Part shown: one piece after another, positions 24,906 to 32,320 of the stretch
How the letters are laid out: every line of letters begins with the position of its first letter
Position numbering within the stretch: the stretch's first letter is position 1
Assembly (NCBI RefSeq): GCF_024294805.1
Contig: NZ_JANCLU010000011.1
Span: 1 to 64,000 of the forward strand
DNA: 64,000 nt
Direction of reading: 5' to 3'
Source: Alsobacter ponti
Lineage (GTDB): Bacteria > Pseudomonadota > Alphaproteobacteria > Rhizobiales > Beijerinckiaceae
Program-made: the position numbers and the translations under genes
Notes under the pieces: model-generated
What the model was told of the DNA's origin: nothing
The model's input: the letters and a program-made list of their open reading frames with translations, nothing else
Databases searched by the model: none

Positions 24906-24931
24906 TGGCGTCGCGGCCGGTCGTGGATCGC

Positions 24932-24960
24932 TTGACACGCAACCGGTTGCACGTCAGCCT
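24932..24960 (+). promoter_or_regulatory. Second LacI-type operator and promoter, before the ABC transporter genes
   Basis: TTGACA (24932-24937) and the palindrome GCAACCGGTTGC (24939-24950) have the same spacing as in front of nagB; 20 consecutive bases are identical at the two sites. It lies in the 145-nt gap between the ceramidase-like gene and the binding-protein gene, so the importer has its own repressed promoter. Confidence 0.8.
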
Positions 24961-25050
24961 TTCGGCTTGGCCTTGCTCGGAGGCAGGCTCCGCGAGAGAG
25001 CGCGCCCCGGCCCGTCGTCTTTCGATCAGATGTGCCCGGAGGGAAAATTC

Positions 25051-26361
25051 ATGACACGCATCGACACGCACGCCGCCTTCGCCCTTGGCCGCAAGGCCAC
25101 GCTCGCGCTCGCCGCCAGCGGCCTCGCGCTCACCCTGTCGCTCGGGGCGGCGCACGCCCAGACCGTCACGGTGTGGAGCGGCTATCCGGAGATGGAGCCG
25201 TTCTACAAGCGCGTCGGCGAGAGCCTGAAGAAGAAGTACCCCAACCTTCAGGTCAACGTGCAGCCGATCGCGCTCCGCGAGCACGAGAAGCGGCTGGCGC
25301 TGGCCCTGCCCTCCGGCTCGGCGGCCGAGATCATCGAGCTCGCCAACTCCACCGCGCAGCGCTACATCGAGTCCGACCTGATGAAGGCCGCGCCCGACGA
25401 CGTCGCCAAGTTCGTCTCGAACCCCGCTTTTTTCGAACCCTTCGTGCAGAAGACCGCCACGGTCGGCGGCAAGGTCTACGGCGTGCCGCTGTTCCGCGGC
25501 CAGGGCGCGCTGTTCTACAACACCGAGATGTTCGAGAAGGCGGGCCTCTCCTCGCCGCCCAAGACGATGGAGGACTTCACCTCCTACGCCACCAAGCTCA
25601 CCCAGCGCGGCCCCCAGGGCGCAACGGTGAGCGGCTGGAGCCTGCGGCTCAGCGGCGGCGGCGCGGGCATCGCCGAGAAGTTCTGGATCAACATGTTCCA
25701 GTACGGCGGCAACCTCATCGAGGAGCAGCCCGACGGCAAGTGGGTGACGACCTACGCCTCCGAGGCGGGCCGCAAGGCGCTGAAGCAATATCTCGAGAAC
25801 GTCCACACGCTGAAGAACGTCACCCCCGAGATGCCGGCCGACGCCGAGGCGTTCGAGCGCCAGCAGACGGCGATGTTCATCCGCGAGTCGTGGGTGATCG
25901 GCGACATCGCGCAGAAGGCGCCGGGCCTGAAATTCGCCACCGCCCCGCTGCCGCGCGGCACCATCGTCGCCCCGGTGTTCCTCTACACCGGCGCGACGGG
26001 CGACAAGGCGCGCATCGCCTGGGACTTCGCGCTCGCCGCCAACGAGCCCGAGAACGCCGTGTGGCTGCTCGACAATGTCGGCTGGCTGCCGAACCGCAAG
26101 GACGTGGACTACGGCAAGGTCATCGCCGCCAAGCCTGCCTTCAAGGCCTTCGTCGCCCCGCCGAAGAACTACGCCTACTTCACGCTGCCGGCCATCGCGC
26201 CGGTGGAGGAAGTGCTGACGCGCCTCGCCGCGCGGCTGGTCAAGGCGTTCGGCGACCCGTCGCTGGCCGGCAACGACGCGGCCATCGACGCCTTCCTGAA
26301 GGACGCCGCCGCCGAGACCGACACGATCCTGAAGCGCGCGAACCTGCTCGGCTCGAAGTGA
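25051..26361 (+). CDS. Extracellular sugar-binding protein of an ABC importer (family 1)
   Basis: A 436-residue periplasmic solute-binding protein. A Sec signal ends at AHAQ (about residue 32), and the mature chain starts TVTVWSGYPEMEPFYKRVGE, typical of family 1 carbohydrate-binding proteins. RESWVIGDIAQKAPGL and GWLPNRKDVDYG are also characteristic of this fold. GGAGGG precedes the start. It delivers an oligosaccharide or amino sugar to the two permeases that follow. A GC hairpin lies between its stop and the first permease. The ligand is unknown; the surrounding nag genes suggest an N-acetylated sugar. Confidence 0.93.
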   Translation: MTRIDTHAAFALGRKATLALAASGLALTLSLGAAHAQTVTVWSGYPEMEPFYKRVGESLKKKYPNLQVNVQPIALREHEKRLALALPSGSAAEIIELANSTAQRYIESDLMKAAPDDVAKFVSNPAFFEPFVQKTATVGGKVYGVPLFRGQGALFYNTEMFEKAGLSSPPKTMEDFTSYATKLTQRGPQGATVSGWSLRLSGGGAGIAEKFWINMFQYGGNLIEEQPDGKWVTTYASEAGRKALKQYLENVHTLKNVTPEMPADAEAFERQQTAMFIRESWVIGDIAQKAPGLKFATAPLPRGTIVAPVFLYTGATGDKARIAWDFALAANEPENAVWLLDNVGWLPNRKDVDYGKVIAAKPAFKAFVAPPKNYAYFTLPAIAPVEEVLTRLAARLVKAFGDPSLAGNDAAIDAFLKDAAAETDTILKRANLLGSK

Positions 26362-26405
26362 CGGCCCGGCGGCGCCTGGCGGGTCTCCTGAAGATGGACC
26401 CGAAT

Positions 26406-26431
26406 GGCCGGCGCGCACCCGCGCGCCGGCC
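26406..26431 (+). promoter_or_regulatory. Intercistronic hairpin between binding-protein and permease genes
   Basis: A perfect 11-bp GC stem (26406-26416 with 26421-26431) with a 4-nt loop and no T-run. Such hairpins often stabilise the 3' end of binding-protein mRNA and lower permease expression. That role is inferred. Confidence 0.6.
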
Positions 26432-26443
26432 CGGACCCGACGC

Positions 26444-27334
26444 ATGAAGTCCAACGCCCGCCTGCTGTTCGTCATCGGCGCGCTGCTGCCGACGCTCGCC
26501 ATCTACGGCTGGGTGCGCGTCTACCCCATTCTCGACGTGCTGAACCTCAGCATGCACGAGTGGAACCTGATCTCGAAGAACCGGCCGTTCATCGGGTTCG
26601 ACAATTTCGTCGAGCTCTCCGGCGACCCGCTGTTTCACGAGGCGCTGCGCAACACGACCGTGATCGCCTTCGGGGTGCTGTTCGTCACCGTGCCGCTGGC
26701 GATGGTGCTGGCGGCGCTGATCCACAGCCGCACGGGGTCGCGGCTCGCCGGCTTCTACGAAACCTCGGTGTTCCTGCCGCACGTCGTGTCGCTGGTGCCG
26801 GCCGCCATGGCGTGGAAATGGATCTTCGACGCAAGGCTCGGGCCGCTGAACGCGGCGCTGGGCCTGTTCGGCGTCGCGCCCAAGGCGTGGCTGTTCGACC
26901 CGGTGCTCTCGGTCGTCTGCCTCATCGTGCTGTGCTCGTGGCAGGCGCTGGGCTTCGCCGTGCTGATCTTCCTCGTCGGCATCAAGAACCTGCCGACCTC
27001 GCTCTACGAAGCGGCGAGGCTCGACGGGGCGACGGCGGTGCAGAGCTTCCTCTACGTCACCGTGCCGATGCTGAAGCCGATCATCCTCTACGTCTCCGTC
27101 GTGACGCTGGTCGCCGGCTTCAACGTCTACGGCCAGGCCTTCGTGCTCGCCTCCGACGCGCAGGGCGCGCCCGGCCAGCTCGTGCGCGTGCTGGTGCTCG
27201 ACATGCTCGAAAACGGCTTCCGCAACTACCGCGTCGGCTACGCCGCCGCCGAGGCCGTGGTGCTGCTGCTCGTCGTGCTGGCGCTCACCGCCATCCAGTT
27301 CGGCCTGCTGCGCGACAAGGGAGCCCGGGCATGA
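26444..27334 (+). CDS. Sugar ABC transporter permease (MalF-type)
   Basis: A 296-residue inner-membrane permease with six expected helices. The cytoplasmic coupling motif is KNLPTSLYEAARLDGATAVQSFLYVTVPMLKP, the EAA loop that contacts the ATPase. It pairs with the next permease to form the membrane channel of a CUT1-type sugar importer. It lies 82 nt after the binding-protein gene and overlaps the next gene by 4 nt (ATGA). No ATPase gene follows, so an ATPase encoded elsewhere must power it. Confidence 0.93.
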   Translation: MKSNARLLFVIGALLPTLAIYGWVRVYPILDVLNLSMHEWNLISKNRPFIGFDNFVELSGDPLFHEALRNTTVIAFGVLFVTVPLAMVLAALIHSRTGSRLAGFYETSVFLPHVVSLVPAAMAWKWIFDARLGPLNAALGLFGVAPKAWLFDPVLSVVCLIVLCSWQALGFAVLIFLVGIKNLPTSLYEAARLDGATAVQSFLYVTVPMLKPIILYVSVVTLVAGFNVYGQAFVLASDAQGAPGQLVRVLVLDMLENGFRNYRVGYAAAEAVVLLLVVLALTAIQFGLLRDKGARA

Positions 27335-28191
27335 CCGCCGCGCCCCTCGACGACCGGCGGCCGACGCCGCGCGAGCGCGCCGTCGCGCTCGCCACCGACG
27401 CGCTGCTGCTGGCGGTGTGCGCCGTCATGCTGCTGCCGCTGGTGCTGCTGGTCTCCAACGCCTTCAAGACGCCGCCGGACATCCTGCGCTGGCCGCCCGC
27501 CATCTTCCCGCGCGAAGCGACGCTGGACAATTTCCGCGCCGTCCTCTCCGACACGCCGCTGCTGCGCTGGCTGTGGAACAGCACGCTGTTCGCGCTGCTC
27601 TCGACGGCCGCCATCCTGACCACCTCGTCGATCGCCGGCTACGTGTTCGCCAAGTTCCGCTCGATGCCGCTCGACATCGTGTTCGGCGTGATCCTCGCGA
27701 CGGCCATCGTGCCGTTCGAGGTCTACATGATCCCGCTTTATTTCAACGTGCAGGCGCTCGGCCTGCTGAACACCACCTGGGGCCTGCTGGTCGGCTATCT
27801 GGTGATGAGCTTCGGCATCTTCCTGATCCGGCAGAACGTCATCGCCTCGATCCCCGACGAGTTGCTGGAAGCGGCGCGCGTCGACGGCGCGGGCGAGACG
27901 TGGATCTTCGTGCGCATCGTCGTGCCGCTGCTGCGCGGCCCGCTCGGCGCGCTCGGCGTGCTCGCCTTCTTCCAGGCCTGGACCGCCTTCGCGTGGCCGA
28001 TGATCGTGGCGACCACCAAGGAGTCGTACACGGTGGAGGTGGGGCTGGCGCTGTTCCAGACCGGCTTTACCGTCGACCTCGGCCGGCTGAGCGCCGCGGC
28101 CGCCGTGGTGCTGCTGCCGAGCATCACCGTGTTCTCGCTGCTGCGCCGGCAGTTCGTGCAGGGCGTCGCGACCAGCGGGCTGAAGGACTGA
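27331..28191 (+). CDS. Carbohydrate ABC transporter permease (MalG-type)
   Basis: A 286-residue second permease of the importer, with six hydrophobic segments. The EAA loop reads SIPDELLEAARVDGAGETWIFVRIVVPLLRGPLG, standard for MalG-type subunits. The N-terminal region VLLVSNAFKTPPDILRWPPAIFP is also typical of CUT1 permeases. It overlaps the previous permease (ATGA) and is followed after 2 nt by the epimerase gene, so import and first metabolism are coupled in one transcript. Confidence 0.93.
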   Translation: MTAAPLDDRRPTPRERAVALATDALLLAVCAVMLLPLVLLVSNAFKTPPDILRWPPAIFPREATLDNFRAVLSDTPLLRWLWNSTLFALLSTAAILTTSSIAGYVFAKFRSMPLDIVFGVILATAIVPFEVYMIPLYFNVQALGLLNTTWGLLVGYLVMSFGIFLIRQNVIASIPDELLEAARVDGAGETWIFVRIVVPLLRGPLGALGVLAFFQAWTAFAWPMIVATTKESYTVEVGLALFQTGFTVDLGRLSAAAAVVLLPSITVFSLLRRQFVQGVATSGLKD

Positions 28192-28193
28192 CG

Positions 28194-29414
28194 ATGGACG
28201 CCGCCCTGTTCCTGCGCGAGGCGCGCACCGCCTACGTCGCCGCCAACGCCGGCGCGCTGCGCTGGATGCTCGACCGGCCGCGTCTGCACGGCGCGTTCCT
28301 GAACACCAAGCAGAACAGCATCACCCTGCGCGACTACGGCCCGGAGGACGGCTGGCGCGGGCCGGACGTCACCTATGGCTGGATCCAGGGGCGCGGGCTG
28401 GAGGCGATGGCGACCCACGCCGCCTTCTTCGAGCAAGAGGACCCGGCGCTCGCCCAGCGCCTCGACGAGGCCGCCCAGCCCCTCTACCGCGCGCTGGCCG
28501 AGTTGCTCGCCCGCGACGGCCACGCCGCCTTCGCCTACGACGCCGACATGCGGCCGGTCTATCCCGACGCCGACGGCGCGCTGCGCCCGCAGCGCCAGCG
28601 GCCGGACATCTACACCTTCTCCGACATCTTCGTCCTCAAGGGACTGGCGGCCGGCGCGGCGCGCTACGACCGCGCGGGCCTGGACCGCCCGGTCACCGGG
28701 CTGCTCGACTTGGCGCGCGCCATCGAGGACGGCCGCTTCGTCTCCGACGAACGCCAGTTGCTGGACGGGGCGGCGCTGGCGCGCGATCGCGGCGACTACG
28801 GGCCGCGCATGATCATGCTGGGCGCCGCCGCCCTGCTGCGGCAGCTCGGCTGGGCCGACGAAGCGCGCTTCGGCCTCCGCTTCGTCGACCACGTTCTGGC
28901 CGGGAACCTGCTGCCGGACGGGCGACTGGCGGACAAGCCGGGTGACGACGCCTTCAACCCCGGCCACGCCATCGAGTTCGCCGGCTTCGCCCTCGACCTG
29001 CTCGGCGACGAGGCGTCGCCGCAGCTGCGGGAGACGCTGGAGCGCGTGTTCCTGGCCGCGTTCTCCGCCGGCTTCGCCGCCCCCGGCATCCGCCTGCGCG
29101 TGTCGCTCGCAACCGGCGAGCCGCTGGCGCCCTATTTCCCGTGGTGGTCGCTGCCGGAGGCGGTGCGCGCCGCCGCGCTCGCCTGGGAGCGCAGCCGCTC
29201 GCCCGAGACGCTGGCGGCCTGGCGGCGCGCCAGCAACGCCTTCTTCGCCTTCTACTGGCGCGGCGACCCGCCGCTTGCCTACCAGACCCGCACCGAGGAC
29301 GGCCCGGTCGACTACGTGCCGGCCACGCCCGACCTCGACCCCGGCTACCACACCGGCCTGAGCTTCCTCGGCGCGGTCCGCGCCATCGACCGCTGCCTCG
29401 CCGCCGGGCTGTAG
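28194..29414 (+). CDS. AGE family epimerase/isomerase
   Basis: A 406-residue alpha/alpha-barrel protein of the N-acylglucosamine 2-epimerase family. Matching segments include FLNTKQNSITLRDYG, GWIQGRGLEAMATHAAFF, FNPGHAIEFAGFALDLL and the late YVPATPDLDPGYHTGL; the NPGHAIEFAG stretch holds the conserved His/Glu of AGE active sites. Members interconvert GlcNAc/ManNAc, mannose/fructose or cellobiose/glucosyl-mannose. With nagA and nagB upstream, an amino-sugar epimerase that funnels ManNAc into GlcNAc is plausible but not shown. It starts 2 nt after the permease gene and ends the operon. Confidence 0.88.
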   Translation: MDAALFLREARTAYVAANAGALRWMLDRPRLHGAFLNTKQNSITLRDYGPEDGWRGPDVTYGWIQGRGLEAMATHAAFFEQEDPALAQRLDEAAQPLYRALAELLARDGHAAFAYDADMRPVYPDADGALRPQRQRPDIYTFSDIFVLKGLAAGAARYDRAGLDRPVTGLLDLARAIEDGRFVSDERQLLDGAALARDRGDYGPRMIMLGAAALLRQLGWADEARFGLRFVDHVLAGNLLPDGRLADKPGDDAFNPGHAIEFAGFALDLLGDEASPQLRETLERVFLAAFSAGFAAPGIRLRVSLATGEPLAPYFPWWSLPEAVRAAALAWERSRSPETLAAWRRASNAFFAFYWRGDPPLAYQTRTEDGPVDYVPATPDLDPGYHTGLSFLGAVRAIDRCLAAGL

Positions 29415-29542
29415 CGCCGCCCGCGCCGACCGGCATTTTGACGCAAATCAGTGCTCATGACTCCCGTGCGTGCAACCTGAGGTTGTGCAACGGTCGGCGA
29501 CGCCGAACTCCCAGGCCGCCGGCCCATCCGGGGAGGTTAGCC

Positions 29543-30055
29543 ATGAGACTTCCGACACTGTGGTCGAGCAGCGATCCGTTCCGCGCCATGCAGCGCGAGA
29601 TGGACGACATGATGCGCTCCTTCGGCCGCCTTCCCGCGTCGTCCGGCATGGAGATGCGGGTTCCGGCCATGAACGTCTCGGAGAGCGACGGGTCGATCGA
29701 GATCAGCGCCGAGCTGCCCGGCGTCGACGACAAGGACATCACCGTCAGCGTCGACGGCAACCGCCTCTACATCTCGGGCGAGAAGAAGCGGGAACGCGAC
29801 GACACCGACAAGGACTGGCACATCGTCGAGCGCAGCTTCGGCTCGTTCCAGCGCTCGCTGTCGCTGCCGTTCGAGCCCGCCGACGACGCCGTCGAGGCCA
29901 GCGTCGACAAGGGCGTGCTGCACGTGACGGTGCGCAAGCCCAGGCAGATGCCCAAGGGCACGCGCACGATCGACGTGCGCGCCGGCGCGCCCGCCGCCGA
30001 GCCCTCCGCCGGCTCCAACGAGAACGCCGGCGGCCAGGCCGCCAAGGCGGGGTGA
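29543..30055 (+). CDS. Hsp20/alpha-crystallin small heat-shock protein
   Basis: A 170-residue holdase chaperone that binds unfolding proteins in the cytoplasm. The N-terminus has DPFRAMQREMDDMMRSF, typical of this class. The alpha-crystallin domain spans about residues 38-145 (MNVSESDGSIEISAELPGVDDKDITVSVDGNRLYISGEK in outline; SLPFEPADDAVEASVDKGVLHVTVRKP). The C-terminal tail is Ala/Gly-rich and lacks a clear I-x-I anchor. GGGGAGG sits 7 nt before the start. The upstream 128-nt gap has a CAACC-TGA-GGTTG inverted repeat near 29470, but no convincing RpoH promoter. Confidence 0.93.
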   Translation: MRLPTLWSSSDPFRAMQREMDDMMRSFGRLPASSGMEMRVPAMNVSESDGSIEISAELPGVDDKDITVSVDGNRLYISGEKKRERDDTDKDWHIVERSFGSFQRSLSLPFEPADDAVEASVDKGVLHVTVRKPRQMPKGTRTIDVRAGAPAAEPSAGSNENAGGQAAKAG

Positions 30056-30089
30056 GCGCGCCCCGCGCCGCGCCGCGGACGGCGTCGCC

Positions 30090-31073
30090 GTGAAGGCGAT
30101 GGTGCTGCACGCGCCCGGCCGTCCCCTGGCGCTGGAGGAGCGCCCGGATCCCCGGCCGGCGCGCGGCGAGATCCGCGTGCGGGTCGAGGCCTGCGCCGTC
30201 TGCCGCACCGACCTGCACGTCGTCGACGGCGAACTGCCGCGCCCCGCCCTGCCGCTCGTGCCGGGGCACGAAATCGTCGGCACCGTCGAGCAGGTGGGCG
30301 CGGACGTCGTCGCGCTCGCGCCCGGCCGGCGCGTCGGCATCGGCTGGCTCGGCCATGCCTGCGGCCACTGCCCCTATTGCGCCGGAGGCCGCGAGAATTT
30401 GTGCGACGACCCGGTGTTCACCGGCTACACGCGCGACGGCGGCTTCGCCACGCACGCGCTGGCCGACGCCGACTTCGCCTTTCCGCTCGACGGCTTCGAC
30501 GACCCCGTCGCCGCCGCCCCGCTGATGTGCGCCGGGCTGATCGGCTGGCGCTCGCTCGTCGCCGCCGGGCCGGCGCGGCGCGTCGGGCTCTACGGCTTCG
30601 GCGCGGCCGCCCACATCATCGCGCAGGTCTGCCGATGGCAGGGCCGCGAGGTCTACGCCTTCGCCCGCCCGGGCGACGAGGCGGCCCAGGCGCTCGCTTT
30701 GTCGCTCGGGGTGGAATGGGCCGGCGGGTCGGACGAGAGACCGCCCGCCGAGCTCGACGCGGCGATCATCTTCGCCCCTGTCGGCGCGCTCGTTCCCGCC
30801 GCGCTGGCGGCGGTGCGCAAGGGCGGGCGGGTGGTGTGCGGCGGCATCCACATGAGCGACATTCCGCGCTTTCCCTACGCGCTGCTGTGGGGCGAGCGCG
30901 AGCTGGTCTCGGTGGCGAACCTCACCCGCCGCGACGCCGTCGAGTTCCTCTCCGTCGCGCCCCGGGCGGGCGTGCGGGCGGTCACCACCGTCTATCCCCT
31001 CGCCGAGGCCAACCGCGCGCTCGACGACCTGCGGGCCGGCCGCCTCCACGGCGCGGCCGTGCTCGTGCCCTGA
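30090..31073 (+). CDS. Zinc-dependent alcohol dehydrogenase family protein
   Basis: A 327-residue medium-chain dehydrogenase. Catalytic zinc ligands are visible in EACAVCRTDLH and VPGHEIVGTVEQVG, and the structural-zinc cysteines in CGHCPYCAGGRENLC. The nucleotide-binding loop reads VGLYGFGAAAHIIAQV. It resembles AdhA-type enzymes that reduce or oxidise simple alcohols and aldehydes with NAD(P). The start is GTG at 30090; an ATG at 30099 is possible. It sits 34 nt after hsp20 and 11 nt before a phosphoribosyltransferase gene, which suggests a stress-related transcript, by context only. Confidence 0.9.
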   Translation: MKAMVLHAPGRPLALEERPDPRPARGEIRVRVEACAVCRTDLHVVDGELPRPALPLVPGHEIVGTVEQVGADVVALAPGRRVGIGWLGHACGHCPYCAGGRENLCDDPVFTGYTRDGGFATHALADADFAFPLDGFDDPVAAAPLMCAGLIGWRSLVAAGPARRVGLYGFGAAAHIIAQVCRWQGREVYAFARPGDEAAQALALSLGVEWAGGSDERPPAELDAAIIFAPVGALVPAALAAVRKGGRVVCGGIHMSDIPRFPYALLWGERELVSVANLTRRDAVEFLSVAPRAGVRAVTTVYPLAEANRALDDLRAGRLHGAAVLVP

Positions 31074-31084
31074 AGGAGCGCCCC

Positions 31085-31747
31085 ATGGCCGCGCCGGACA
31101 TCTTCGCCGACAGGGCCGACGCCGGCCGGCGGCTCGCGCAAGAGCTGGCGAAGCGGTCCTTCGTCGACCCCGTCGTCTACGCCCTGCCGCGGGGCGGCGT
31201 CCCCGTCGCGGCCCCCGTCGCCGAGGCGCTGCGCGCGCCCCTCGATATCCTGCTCGTGCGCAAGATCGGCGTGCCGTCGCAGCCCGAGCTCGCCGCCGGC
31301 GCGGTGGTCGACGGGGCCGACCCCATCGCGGTGTGGAACGACGACGTGACGTCGGCCTGCGGCCTCGGCCCGGAGGAGCTGGACGCGCTCAAGCGCGAGC
31401 AGCTGGCGCTCATCGAGAAGCGGCGCGCTCTCTACGGCGCCAGCCGCGCGCCAGTCGACCCGGCCGGGCGCACGGCCATCGTCGTCGACGACGGGCTCGC
31501 CACCGGCGCGACGGCGCGCGCCGCCATCGCCGCGCTGCGCCGCCGGGGCGCGCGCGCGGTGGTGCTCGCGGTCCCGGTCGCCCCGGCGGAGGCGGTTCCG
31601 CAATTTCGCGCGCTGTGCGACGAGGTCGTCTGCCTGTCGCAGCCGTCCTGGTTTCCGGGCGTCGGAGCGTTCTACTCCGACTTCGGCCAGACCACGGACG
31701 CGCAGGTCGTGGCGGCGCTCAAGGCCGCGCGGACTCACTTCCAGTAG
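31085..31747 (+). CDS. Phosphoribosyltransferase family protein
   Basis: A 220-residue type I PRTase-fold protein. The PRPP loop is IVVDDGLATGATARAA, with the two acidic residues that bind ribose. An N-terminal YALPRGGVPVAAPVAEAL and LVRKIGVPSQPELAAGA are typical of the stand-alone family that accompanies stress proteins rather than of purine salvage enzymes. Substrate unknown. GGAGCG precedes the ATG. Its last 13 bp overlap the end of a gene on the other strand. Confidence 0.88.
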   Translation: MAAPDIFADRADAGRRLAQELAKRSFVDPVVYALPRGGVPVAAPVAEALRAPLDILLVRKIGVPSQPELAAGAVVDGADPIAVWNDDVTSACGLGPEELDALKREQLALIEKRRALYGASRAPVDPAGRTAIVVDDGLATGATARAAIAALRRRGARAVVLAVPVAPAEAVPQFRALCDEVVCLSQPSWFPGVGAFYSDFGQTTDAQVVAALKAARTHFQ

Positions 31748-31950
31748 AAGGCGAGCACCACTTTCAGCAGGAACCACGCCGAGATCGCCACGACGAAGGC
31801 GGGCGGCAGCCAGAAGGCGAGCCGGACGTGCCGGCGGGCGTCTTCCGCCTCGCGCGCGCTGCGCCTCGGGTCGATGCGGATCAGCACCACGCGCGCCACG
31901 AGGCCGACCACGAGCAGCCCGAAGGCGATGAGCACCAGCTTGATCGTCAC
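31735..31950 (-). CDS. Small two-helix membrane protein
   Basis: A 71-residue protein read from GTG at 31950. Two hydrophobic helices are seen (KLVLIAFGLLVVGLVARVVL and FWLPPAFVVAISAWFLLKVVLAFYW), separated by a charged cytoplasmic loop rich in Arg, Glu and Asp. GGGGCGGGGCG lies just upstream. The 3' end overlaps the convergent phosphoribosyltransferase gene by 13 bp. I do not recognise the family. The main alternative is that it is not a gene, but the strong membrane pattern and good start argue for it. Confidence 0.65.
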   Translation of the reverse strand: MTIKLVLIAFGLLVVGLVARVVLIRIDPRRSAREAEDARRHVRLAFWLPPAFVVAISAWFLLKVVLAFYWK

Positions 31951-32320
31951 GTCGCCCCGCCCCGGTCCGGAATCGCCCCATTCTCGCCCGTCCGCCCCGC
32001 CCCCGCCAGCCCTTCGCCGATGATGCGGGCCATCGGCCCGCCCGTCCCCGGAGCGGTGCAGCGCCAGCGGAACCGCATCCGGGGCCCAGCGCAATATGTC
32101 GCGCGTCAGCGCGGCACAATGGAAAAGGCCCATGAAGCGCCGCTTCGCGGCATCATCCATGCGCTGGGCCCCGGACCCCCCTCCGCTGGCGCTGCGGGGT
32201 TCCGGGGACGGGACGGGCGGACTGGCGTCCGCCCTATGGTTCGCGGACGCGCCTGTCCTTCGCGCTTCGCGGCGGGGCGGGGGCGGTGTAGAAGGGCCCC
32301 ATCGTTTCCGGAAACCGCAC
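31951..32320. other. Gene-free stretch dominated by a palindromic element
   Basis: These 370 bases separate the small membrane protein gene from tapT. They hold the inverted pair of palindromic units described separately (32038-32220) and a further 8-bp perfect hairpin (32225-32232 with 32243-32250). Reading frames through it on both strands give similar peptides (RWAPD-x-x-PLAL), which is a by-product of the inverted repeat and not a gene. Confidence 0.65.
32038..32220. repeat. BIME-like pair of inverted palindromic units
   Basis: Left unit 32038-32093 and right unit 32160-32220 are inverted copies: about 40 of 49 aligned bases match and the right unit has a 5-nt insertion, with a 66-nt spacer between them. 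Each unit is itself a hairpin (CCCCGGA...TCCGGGG outer stem, AGCGCCA loop). The differences between the copies pair within each unit (GCGGT with ACCGC on the left; CCCC with GGGG on the right). Confidence 0.75.

Noticed and set aside
29436-29465. RpoH-type heat-shock promoter before hsp20
   Set aside because: A TTGACG is present, but no matching -10 element occurs at an acceptable distance.
32096-32320. N-terminal extension of tapT through the palindromic element
   Set aside because: The frame is open, but it runs through the inverted repeat and gives a peptide mirrored on the opposite strand. The GTG at 32321 is a better start.
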